Shown in pieces: positions 56,487 to 64,000 of a DNA stretch of 64,000 bases. The stretch is from Candidatus Accumulibacter phosphatis. GTDB taxonomy: Bacteria > Pseudomonadota > Gammaproteobacteria > Burkholderiales > Rhodocyclaceae. The translations under genes and the position numbers were made by a program. The notes under the pieces were generated by a model. That model worked only from the letters and a program-made list of their open reading frames with translations, had not been told where the DNA came from and did no database searches. The stretch lies in assembly GCF_012939955.1 (NCBI RefSeq), contig NZ_SPMY01000025.1, forward strand, positions 23,591-87,590, written 5' to 3'. Every line of letters begins with the position of its first letter. The stretch's first letter is position 1.

Positions 56487-58661
56487 TTGCCTGACCTCAG
56501 TAGAAAATCCAACCAATGTCTGCAGCACTATCTGGCTGTTTTCGCCGATTACGAGAAACGGTTCGGTCGAAACGAAGCATTTGATGAATGTCTCCACCAT
56601 TTTTTTTGACCAGCGGCCAGCTGGCAAAAACCTATCTTGGAGCGATCGCGCAACGGGACTTGCAGCTGCTCCGTTCTGGCTGGCGGCGGATCTCGTCAAC
56701 ACATCGGAATTATCCGCCCTGGCGCTCAGTCGGATTCTGCTACATGACTCCGCTATTTCAGGTGAGCTACTAGAACATCTGGCAAAAACCGTTCCGGATA
56801 CTCTTCAATGGGCAATCCGATATTCCAAGTTGTTTCTCAGAAAAAACTCTAATCTTTGTAAGCTTCTAAGAAGTCGAGTCGAAGGAGAAGGCTGGCGGGT
56901 TTTTTTTTGGCGTCTGTGACCGTCTCGAGGAACAGCTCACGCCGTTTGACCAGCTAATTCATACTACTCAGAAGTCTCTTTCCCATCTCTCTCTACTCGA
57001 AACGCTGTCCTATCTGAGTATTCTGGCCTATGAGCAGTTCATCCCGGGGAAGCCGACTGATTTAGGGAATGACGATTGGAAAGTCTATAGCCGCATCATT
57101 GCTAACAAGCTTGGTCACTGTACCGATGAGGACTTCAACCTAAGCGACGAGCGCATCGGCTGGTCACTGAAGCGACATCTTTCGCCGATCATTTTCCCCT
57201 CGCCCGCAGTAACGCAGGAGTGCGTGGAGAACCTTGAAGCCTTTGCCGTAATGTTTGAAGCCACGAAGGAACGCATTGATTACGAGGGCTCGATCGACTG
57301 GTTTTGCTTTGACCACGACTGTCGCTACCAGCTTATACCCGGCAGAGCGGTAATTTATAACGAGACCGGGGATGGTCTAAAAGCGTGGCGTCGAACTGAA
57401 CGAAAATTCCAGGCGCTGTGGAGCTACTGGATAAATCGTGGGAGTGTCGAATTCTGTGAGGGAGGATTGGCTGAAATTCAAATAGGTAGCGCAGAAAATC
57501 ATGAACTCAATGCGATAGCGTACCTAAAAGCGATTCGCAGTAAGCTGGTGTTGAAAGAGATCTATGGCCTTGATGATGAGATTGAAGTGGCCGGAGGCGG
57601 TCATGCCAATCTTTTTTCAGACCTTATTGTTCGCTGAGCTTCATTCTGTGTTCTTTCAGAACGCCTATGTTCAGCCGTTCCAAAAGCATTACGCCGAATG
57701 CAATGTGGTGGCTCGGGCTTTGAGTAAGCTGGCGTTTAATGGACTGGTCGATGGAGAAAATCGCTTTCCCATGACCTGGGCCGAGGAGGACAAAAAAATT
57801 GAGAGAACTGTGGGATGGACAGTCTGTCGAAAATATCCTAAAGGCAATCGCTTGACAGCCAAGGCAATCCTGAACTTCTGGACGAATGATCTTAGAACGC
57901 TTTCGAAGCGCTTGCGGGATCAGCCGCGATTGCCGCTTCCCACACTTTCTGAGCGCCCTTTCTACAAGATTGGCGGTTACAATTTTCAGTTCCCTTGGGT
58001 TGTGGCGGAGCAAAACAATTTGACTGCGGCGATCAACAACCTTCGTCGTATCGGCTCTCGGCGATCTGAGCAAATGAGTGAGACCCGGCGGATCGAACTG
58101 CGGCTGGCGGATCAATTGCGCCGGCGTGGTTTTGCCGTGGAAGTGGGCTACCAGCCCGAACGTACGCAGCAAGAAGATCCGGGTGAGGTCGATTTGATCT
58201 GCTATCGCGATGGGGTGGTACTCTTGCTGGAGATAAAATCTGGGTACGTCCGTACGACACCGCACGAGGTTTGGTTACATCGTACAAACACCCTTCGCAA
58301 GGCCGCTCGGCAGCTAAAGCGTAAACGCCCTGCGGTAATGCACGCTTTGATACAGGATGCGGCTCTGCGGACGAGATTGGGATGCACTGACCTGCGCGGA
58401 GATGAGCACCTATACTGTTGGATTATCGATACATCTATTGAGTTGGATCAACAGCTGATCGATGGCTTCTTGGTGGTTTCGCTGGAGACACTTCACCTAA
58501 TTCTGCGAGATGAGCGTCAACTACTGAATCCTGCCGAAAAAGCGCTTGATTGCATCAACGATACGTTGTTCCCCGACGGATTCTCTGCGCTGCGCTTTGC
58601 AGAGGTCGTTGAAACCGGCGCCGTTTGGATGACGTTAGATAAATCTTGGAGCGACCCTTAG
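56487..58661 (+). CDS. Large protein with C-terminal PD-(D/E)XK nuclease-like motif, with three frameshifts
   Basis: Removing one T from each of three runs (near 56600-56607, 56890-56898 and 57612-57617) gives a continuous 723-residue protein from TTG 56487 (MPDLSRKSNQCLQHYLAVFA), with AGGAAAT upstream. The first ~500 residues are helical with no motif I recognise. The C-terminal ~130 residues contain PGEVDLICYRDGVVLLLEIKSG, the E...D...ExK pattern of PD-(D/E)XK nucleases and NERD-like domains. A nuclease effector of the defence island is the likely role, by inference. In the uncorrected sequence it would be three unrelated fragments. Confidence 0.6.
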
Positions 58662-59476
58662 TTCTATGGAGTTGAGAGGTTTCGGCTTCGGGCTACTTGG
58701 CGTCCTTACCTACGCAAAATGAGTAGCTGCAGACGGTCTAGAACCGCCCCCGGAATGGGCGCTAGTCAAGTCCGGGGCGCAGCTGTCGACCGACGCCGTC
58801 CTGTGCTTATTGACCGTCCGCCTTCTGACGTGCCGTTTAGTTACCCACATCGTCTTGGCCTGACCAACGGCCACCTCCGACGCGGCGGTCTTTTTGGCGA
58901 ACGGCCGCTGTGAAAAATCTTGACCGGCAGGTTTGGGTCGTTAGGAGCCCTTAAAGGAGCTTCAGTTGGTCGATCTGGCGAGCGTGCCACTGCGCAGCAA
59001 GTTGGGCGTGACGCGCAGACAGCCAACGCGGTTCAGCCGTTCTACTACGAGTGGGGACTGAACTCTTACGACGATGGGGAGAATTACGCGCTGCCGCTCG
59101 CCTGCGCTCAGCCCCGTGTCCCCGCGACTGCGCCTAAGGCGGAGCCTGTCGAACTCGGGAAACGGCGCGTCGGCGACGGCCTGCTCGCGCGATGCTGCCG
59201 CCATTTCAGGCGCTGCCCAAGCGCCTGCAGGTCGCTTGCCGGCTCCTTGAGTTCATGTTCTACTGAGCTTGCGGACCGATCCGCTGCCCCGGTCGATGAC
59301 GGACCGGCACACGAACAAGATCGCGCAAACCGAACTCCCGTTGAAGAGTCCTGCGGACCAGGCCTGTCTTGGCCCTGTCGCCGCCGTCACGGCGCTCTTT
59401 ACCAACAACCTGCCGGGCGCAGCACTTCGCTGCCGACCGCTTCATACTCTGTGCTCAACTTTTGAAAGAAGCCCCT
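58662..59476. other. 815-base gap at the right side of the island
   Basis: No supported gene. A 181-codon + frame (58920-59465) has no family resemblance. GGTTTGGGTCGTTAGG near 58931 recalls motifs at 52965 and 56176, suggesting degenerate repeats shared by the island spacers. GC content rises toward the right, marking return to core-like DNA. The end carries the ribosome-binding site GAAAGAAG of the next gene. Confidence 0.5.
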
Positions 59477-62400
59477 ATGGATTCCACGCCTAACCCCGCT
59501 ATCGCCCCCTCGTCTGTCAATACGGCAGAGTTGAACGCGGCGATCAATCTTCGTCTTGCCCTGCTCGAATTGCCCCTCGCGGCCGGCGATGATGGCGCGT
59601 CCATCACCGAACTCATGGCACCAATTCTCGCGCGGCAGCGGGAAATGAGCCGTCGACTTTCCGATAAGCTTTGCCCTGTCGATACCCGGATTCAGAATTT
59701 TCTCAAGGAGTATCTTGCCGATGTCGGTCGCGCACCCCGTTTGCCGGGGAAAACCCTGGTGCTCGACCAGCCCGGGCTGGCGCGCGGCATTTCCCTGCCC
59801 GCCAATGGGGATCTTTACAAGTCGCCGCTGCTCAGCAGCTATCGTCTGCGCAATGGGGTCCTGCACAATCCCGCCAGCGATCGGCGCACCACCGCGGGCG
59901 TTTTCCACATCGTCGAGGGTGGTTTGCCGATTCCCGACGACAAGCGGGCGGTGCCCAAGCTGGCTTTTTCAAAGCTGCTGGCCCTGGCCCTGAATCCGCC
60001 GCCTGAATCGCTGCAGCTACCGTTTACGGCGGGCGAGAAGGCACCGGCCATGTGCTTCGTTTCCCTGCTTTTGCGTCCCCTGGTGGTGCCTGCCGTGCCC
60101 GGTTTCACGACCGAGAAGCGCATGGAAACCCGCTTTTTCGTGCCCGGGGCGCTGGTCGCCAATCTCGATTTCGTCGAAAGCATTTTTGGCAATGCCGGCG
60201 ATCCCTATTTGCCTGAAAATGATTCCTCGCTCGACCCGGATGGCTGGACCGGCCACACCGGTTGCGTGATTCTCGCGCCGCATCTCACGCATGTGCCGAA
60301 ACACCTGCTCGGTCTCCCGCACTGGGATGCGGCGACGCCGCTGCAGCGGCGCGATGGCATGTGCTACAAGAACGAAGACGAGTTGTATAACGGCGGTAGT
60401 GCATTCAAGTTGTGCGCGCGGGACGAGCGTGGCGTGGTGGTGACCCTCATTGCCGACAATTATTTTGGTTACTGCAAGAAAGAAGTGAAAACGCAGATCA
60501 GTTATTCGGCGAACCTGTTCGGTTCTGCCGAAGAAGAGCATTCCGGCGGCGCGCTGGTGTTTCCGAGTTATAACGAGGGTCAGGAGTATACCGATCTGAC
60601 GGCGGGCGATGACTACTCGCTGCAAGAGGTGCTGGCACGCGATCCCGAACGCTTTGTCGCGCAGTTGGCCGGGCATGCCATTGATCGCCTTCAGCGCAAT
60701 GTCGTCCTGGTGCCCGCGAAATCCACCTTCAGCCTGCGCTCACGCACCGTCTCGTGGCCAAGCCTGGATGGCGCGACCTCGTCGATCAAGTTGCAGGCCG
60801 GCAAGACCTATATGGGCCCCAACGGCTATCGGGTACACATGGAGTCATCGCGTGCCGATCGTCGCCAGTGGAACCTCGTCGGAACCTCGGCGGAAGTGAC
60901 TGCCTGCCACAAGCCGGCGACTGTTTCCGGGGGAGGGAAGTCCGAGATATCGAAGGCCATTTCGGACGCCATACTTGTCGGCAACGTGTTCGTTGCCGAC
61001 GTGGAAAAGGACATGGAGGCGGTGGCCGCCATTCTGGCGCGTGATTTCTCCGGGCGCTACAGCGATCAGGAAAAGAACGGCCTTGATCAGCGGCTCATAC
61101 TGAGTGCTGACCGTTCGCTGGGTAGCGTCATCAAGCTGCTCACCCCGTCGAGACGGGATTATAACGAGGCCTACAACACCTGGTTGAGCGCTATTCCGCA
61201 ACATATCAAGGAGCTGGTCTTCGTCGTCAAGCGCTTTCACCGCCCGGAATGGGGCGATAGCTGGCGCAGTCATTACTCGGTGGATCTGATCAACGGTCGG
61301 CCGGGGAATTCACTGAAGCTGGACGGAAGCACGCTGGTCGTGAATACCCTGCGCGTCGGTTTCGAGAGGGACGGCGCCTGGCGTGTCTTCGGCTTGCGTC
61401 ATGACTTTCACCCGGCTGGCAAGGTGCAGACCGAGGACGATATCACCGCCAGTGTCGTCGCCCCCGCCAGCGCGATTGCCGGAGAGTCCGGGACCTTGTC
61501 ACGCAAGTACCTGCAAAACTGCGAGCGCCGCCTCTTTCAAAGGCCGGACGACGCCATCCATCGCGGCTACGATGGCCAGGCCGAAGCGGATATCGCGACA
61601 CCGGGGAGCTTCATCTCCAACTTCCAGCCGCTTGACGGTGCGGATGCGCGCGAACTGCTCGATGATGCGATTGGTTTCAATGAGTTTACCCCGCCGATGC
61701 AGAACCTGATCCAGGCCGCGGCTAACGCGCCCGAGGGATCATCGCCCGCCTATTTCGTCTCCTCGGCACATCCGCGTATCGTCGATGGCAAGCCGACGAA
61801 GAATCCGCGCTATCTGCAGCTGCGCCCGGACCTCGCCTGCCCGGAAGACACGGAAATTGCCAGGCTGGCGATGCGTTTGTTGCGCCGGCAAGCCACTGCC
61901 GAGCCGCTCATGACCCCGGTGCATGTGGTCGCCGCCGGTCGCCGCAACAACCCTCCGGAGGAAGGCATCCGCGCGCTATGTCCCTACAATCCCCTGCACT
62001 ACATGGAACTGCCCGAGCTGTTCATCGAGTTCATCAGCTCGATGACCGGCAAGTCACCCTCGACGACCGGGGCGGGTTCGGAGGGCGCCTTGACCAAGGG
62101 ACCGTTCAATGCCTTGCCGGCGATCATCGACCTCAATGCGGCTTTCGTCTCCTTCGCACTCACTGGCTACGACGGCTGGGTTTCCTCTGCCGGTTACGTC
62201 GGGCCAAACATGCGCGTTGATCATGACGTCAGTCTGCTGGTGCCCGAAGTCTTTGCCCGCATGAGCCCCAGTGAACGCGACGCCAAGAATCTGATTGCCC
62301 GGGGTGCCCTTGAACGTGTGGACGATTTCGAGCACCGTGGTCAGCCCGTGCTGGCCAGCCGGCTCGGCTACCGGATGACCGCGCGTATGGCCAGCACCTA

Positions 62401-62908
62401 CTTTGGCCGCATATTTCTGCATCCGCATGCCGTGTTCACCGAGGAAATGCTGCGCCCCGAGCTGCAGGACATGGACATCTTTGCCGACGGCGTGGCGAAT
62501 ATCGTCGCCACCCACCAGCGGGTGGCCGAAAGCTACTTCACTGATGGCACGATTTCCCTGGCCTGCCCGCCCCTGAAGGCCGTGCTGGAGATCATGGCGC
62601 ACGGCAAGACCGCCGCTGGCCACGGCCTGGAGTCGCCGCAAGTGCGTTCGCTGTTTTCCCGCGAAAGCGTCCTCGCCAGTGACTGGTATGCAGCACGCCT
62701 CGATGCCAAGCAAGCCAGTGACGAGAAGCGTCTGACCCAGGCTGTCGCTTCGCTCTACGAGTTCCTTGATCGAAGCGAGAATGCCGAAGTTGCTTCGCGC
62801 CTGGGACTTGTGGCGCGACGTGCGCAGATACAGGGCGAACGCGTGCTTGTCGGCTCGGCGGCCTATCGTGCCGGGCTGGTGGGGACCATTGGCCGACAGC
62901 CCTTATAG
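59477..62908 (+). CDS. Very large protein resembling PPi-type phosphoenolpyruvate carboxykinase
   Basis: A 1,143-residue single-chain protein. Near residue 490 it has CHKPATVSGGGKSEISKAI, a P-loop-like kinase motif, followed by VFVADVEKDM. Other conserved-looking parts are GHTGCVILAPHLTHVPKHL, FVVKRFHRPEWGDSWRSHYS and GYDGWVSSAGYVGPNMRVDH. The size (about 1,140 residues) and P-loop form agree with the PPi-dependent PEP carboxykinases of Propionibacterium and Entamoeba, which interconvert oxaloacetate and PEP with pyrophosphate. I recall rather than align the family, so the call is tentative. In a polyphosphate-accumulating relative, PPi-linked carbon metabolism would make sense. ATG 59477 follows GAAAGAAG. 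Confidence 0.6.
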   Translation: MDSTPNPAIAPSSVNTAELNAAINLRLALLELPLAAGDDGASITELMAPILARQREMSRRLSDKLCPVDTRIQNFLKEYLADVGRAPRLPGKTLVLDQPGLARGISLPANGDLYKSPLLSSYRLRNGVLHNPASDRRTTAGVFHIVEGGLPIPDDKRAVPKLAFSKLLALALNPPPESLQLPFTAGEKAPAMCFVSLLLRPLVVPAVPGFTTEKRMETRFFVPGALVANLDFVESIFGNAGDPYLPENDSSLDPDGWTGHTGCVILAPHLTHVPKHLLGLPHWDAATPLQRRDGMCYKNEDELYNGGSAFKLCARDERGVVVTLIADNYFGYCKKEVKTQISYSANLFGSAEEEHSGGALVFPSYNEGQEYTDLTAGDDYSLQEVLARDPERFVAQLAGHAIDRLQRNVVLVPAKSTFSLRSRTVSWPSLDGATSSIKLQAGKTYMGPNGYRVHMESSRADRRQWNLVGTSAEVTACHKPATVSGGGKSEISKAISDAILVGNVFVADVEKDMEAVAAILARDFSGRYSDQEKNGLDQRLILSADRSLGSVIKLLTPSRRDYNEAYNTWLSAIPQHIKELVFVVKRFHRPEWGDSWRSHYSVDLINGRPGNSLKLDGSTLVVNTLRVGFERDGAWRVFGLRHDFHPAGKVQTEDDITASVVAPASAIAGESGTLSRKYLQNCERRLFQRPDDAIHRGYDGQAEADIATPGSFISNFQPLDGADARELLDDAIGFNEFTPPMQNLIQAAANAPEGSSPAYFVSSAHPRIVDGKPTKNPRYLQLRPDLACPEDTEIARLAMRLLRRQATAEPLMTPVHVVAAGRRNNPPEEGIRALCPYNPLHYMELPELFIEFISSMTGKSPSTTGAGSEGALTKGPFNALPAIIDLNAAFVSFALTGYDGWVSSAGYVGPNMRVDHDVSLLVPEVFARMSPSERDAKNLIARGALERVDDFEHRGQPVLASRLGYRMTARMASTYFGRIFLHPHAVFTEEMLRPELQDMDIFADGVANIVATHQRVAESYFTDGTISLACPPLKAVLEIMAHGKTAAGHGLESPQVRSLFSRESVLASDWYAARLDAKQASDEKRLTQAVASLYEFLDRSENAEVASRLGLVARRAQIQGERVLVGSAAYRAGLVGTIGRQPL

Positions 62909-62988
62909 AGGCCTGTTGGCTGTTGGCGATCGGGCAGCTGCTGTAGCTGCCTGATCGTCGGCTGGACTATGGGTTCAAAGAGGGTCCG

Positions 62989-63567
62989 CTACGCGAGGAA
63001 CAAATCGCTGGGGTCACGCGACGCAAAGGCGCGATGCAAGGGCGCGGGGCCGGGACGCAATGCGCGGGTCAGGTCTTTGCTTTTGCAGGGCACGAGGCGG
63101 CCTGCCGCTGAGCGGGGAAGTAATAAAGTGCTCGCCTGCTCGAACTCGCTCCATCGACGATCAGCGCGCGAGGTTGAAGCTTCGATCCTGAAGGATCGGC
63201 CTTCGATCGTCGCGATAGAAGCCTGGCTGAAAAAGATCCACGCGTCGGTGAAAATCATCCAGGCTTCCATCGTTTTCATCGGCGTATCGATGGCGACGAT
63301 GGAATGATCCATGATGCGCAATGATCGATCGATGTCGCGCATTGATCCTTCGCTGCCGGCGATGGAAGGATGACTGCGGAAGGATAAGGCCTGGATCAAA
63401 AAGTATCCGCTGCGGATCGGCAAAGATGAAGAGTGGATCAAAAAGATCGAAGCGTGATCGGTGCTCATGCAGCTGTCGATCGATCCGCTACAGCCTTCGC
63501 CGGCGGCGCTCGGCGCTGCGATCAAAAACAGGCAGCGATCGCCCTCGCGCAGCGACGGTTTCATCAC
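62989..63567 (-). CDS. Candidate heptad-repeat protein
   Basis: A 192-residue frame on the minus strand that stays open through the entire 21-bp repeat array. It reads as seven-residue units with the pattern x-x-I-x-x-S-I/M, for example FRSHPSI, RIMDHSI, VAIDTPM, KTMEAWM, ATIEGRS. The opposite strand of the array has three in-frame TGA codons in its heptad frame, so the minus strand is the better coding choice. The last ~60 residues are not repetitive. Start GTG 63567 or ATG 63564. It may be non-coding; no family recognised. Confidence 0.35.
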   Translation of the reverse strand: MMKPSLREGDRCLFLIAAPSAAGEGCSGSIDSCMSTDHASIFLIHSSSLPIRSGYFLIQALSFRSHPSIAGSEGSMRDIDRSLRIMDHSIVAIDTPMKTMEAWMIFTDAWIFFSQASIATIEGRSFRIEASTSRADRRWSEFEQASTLLLPRSAAGRLVPCKSKDLTRALRPGPAPLHRAFASRDPSDLFLA

Positions 63568-63616
63568 CGCGATGAAACGATCGCAGGCGACGATGAATGC
63601 CTCGATCGAAGGCGTC
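63176..63616. repeat. Array of twenty-one degenerate 21-bp units
   Basis: Beginning GAAGCTTCGATCCTGAAGGAT, every 21 bases a new unit starts with GAAGC-, CAGGC-, GATCC- or a close variant, with TCGATC or TCNATC in the middle. The register is exact from 63176 to 63616 (441 bases) with no insertion or deletion. Substitutions are many, but length is preserved, which suggests selection on reading frame. It is not a CRISPR array because there are no spacers. Confidence 0.8.
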
Positions 63617-63667
63617 CAGCCTCACCGGCCGCGATGGCTCGTCGCTCGTCCTGCGGCTTGGCCGATC

Positions 63668-64000
63668 TCAGCCGGAAGAATCCGCTAGCCAGCGTTCCAG
63701 CGCCAGGATCATCGCGTCTCTGTGCGGCACCTGCAGCCCGGCCGCCCGCAGGGCTCCCAGTAGGTTCACCGCGCGAGCGTAGTGCTCACGCGCCCGCGCC
63801 GGATCGATATTCGCCATGTGCATCAGAGAAACCACCACGTCGCCCTGGTAGTCGGCGCGCTGGGGCTCGGCGCGTGCGAGCCGTTCGGCGATGTCGAGGC
63901 CCTTCTGGAAGTACTCGGGGGCGGCCTCGCCGTTCCCGAGCTCGCGTATGAGATCGCCGAGGTGGTTGTAGGAGACGGACAGGTCGCGCTGGTAGTCGGC
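63668..64000 (-). CDS. TPR-repeat protein, C-terminal part, 5' end outside the window
   Basis: The last 110 residues of a larger protein, running off the right edge. It begins ADYQRDLSVSYNHLGDLIRE and contains RADYQGDVVVSLMHMANIDP, the ~50-residue NB-ARC/kinesin-light-chain-like TPR unit often repeated in these genomes. It ends RDAMILALERWLADSSG. TPR arrays mediate protein contacts; the N-terminal domain, which would show the role, is not in the window. Confidence 0.7.
   Translation of the reverse strand, partial: ADYQRDLSVSYNHLGDLIRELGNGEAAPEYFQKGLDIAERLARAEPQRADYQGDVVVSLMHMANIDPARAREHYARAVNLLGALRAAGLQVPHRDAMILALERWLADSSG

Noticed and set aside
58920..59465. Plus-strand 181-codon frame before the PPi-PEPCK-like gene
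   Set aside because: No family, no good ribosome-binding site, and it overlaps the start of the next gene in another frame.
63176..63616. CRISPR array
   Set aside because: Units are contiguous, 21 bp and degenerate, with no spacers and no cas genes nearby.

Overview
The window looks like the chromosome of a betaproteobacterium of the Rhodocyclales, probably close to Candidatus Accumulibacter. This is inferred from the high GC content, the zapA-6S RNA arrangement, a periplasmic nitrate reductase operon built on napGH without napC, a B12-riboswitch-controlled btuBCD locus, and a very large protein resembling PPi-type PEP carboxykinase. No rRNA or species marker is present, so the genus is inference.

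Layout. 0-3.4 kb: end of an alpha/beta hydrolase gene, a 2Fe-2S ferredoxin, a DnaJ-type co-chaperone and a VanZ-like membrane protein. 3.4-11.7 kb (+): a tightly packed run of glycosyltransferase, cytochrome P450 and methyltransferase (overlapping or a few bases apart), then bluB, a detached napF and an ACP-acyl-AMP ligase-acyltransferase fusion. 11.8-17.4 kb (-): napDAGHB with an FNR-type box upstream. 17.4-18.3 kb (-): a ZapB-like coiled coil, zapA and 6S RNA. 18.3-22.4 kb (+): cobalamin riboswitch and btuB-btuC-btuD. 22.4-35 kb: signalling and housekeeping genes (diguanylate cyclase, two bacteriohemerythrins, two ABC-F ATPases, purU, thrH, an HD hydrolase, gloA, an OmpA-type lipoprotein), separated by copies of a modular intergenic repeat. 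35.5-37.6 kb: a Wzz-like polysaccharide co-polymerase fused to a degenerate tyrosine-recombinase-like domain. 37.7-42.7 kb (-): glyQ-glyS-gmhB-plsC-ygjP-like operon. 42.9-49.7 kb (-): diheme cytochrome c, then miaB-phoH-ybeY-corC-lnt. 49.76 kb: tRNA-Gly(CCC).

Downstream of the tRNA, from about 49.9 to 58.7 kb, lies an AT-richer accessory island with all genes on the + strand: a TumE/TumA toxin-antitoxin pair, cassette-like genes with attC-like ends, an HNH nuclease, a poly-gamma-glutamate hydrolase, two adjacent TIR-domain proteins (one TIR plus a deoxyribosyltransferase-like domain, one P-loop ATPase plus TIR), and a ~723-residue protein ending in a PD-(D/E)XK-like motif. It reads as an anti-phage defence island and is the most likely place for an undescribed system. 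Beyond it lie the ~1,143-residue PPi-PEPCK-like gene, an indel-free array of twenty-one 21-bp units encoding heptad repeats, and a truncated TPR gene.

Eight genes are broken in the sequence as given (napB, btuB, purU, the ybiT-like gene, lnt, and three island genes). In every case a single-base correction in a short homopolymer or G/C run restores one continuous family-length protein. I treat these mainly as consensus-sequence errors and annotate the reconstructed genes, but real frameshifts cannot be excluded from one sequence.
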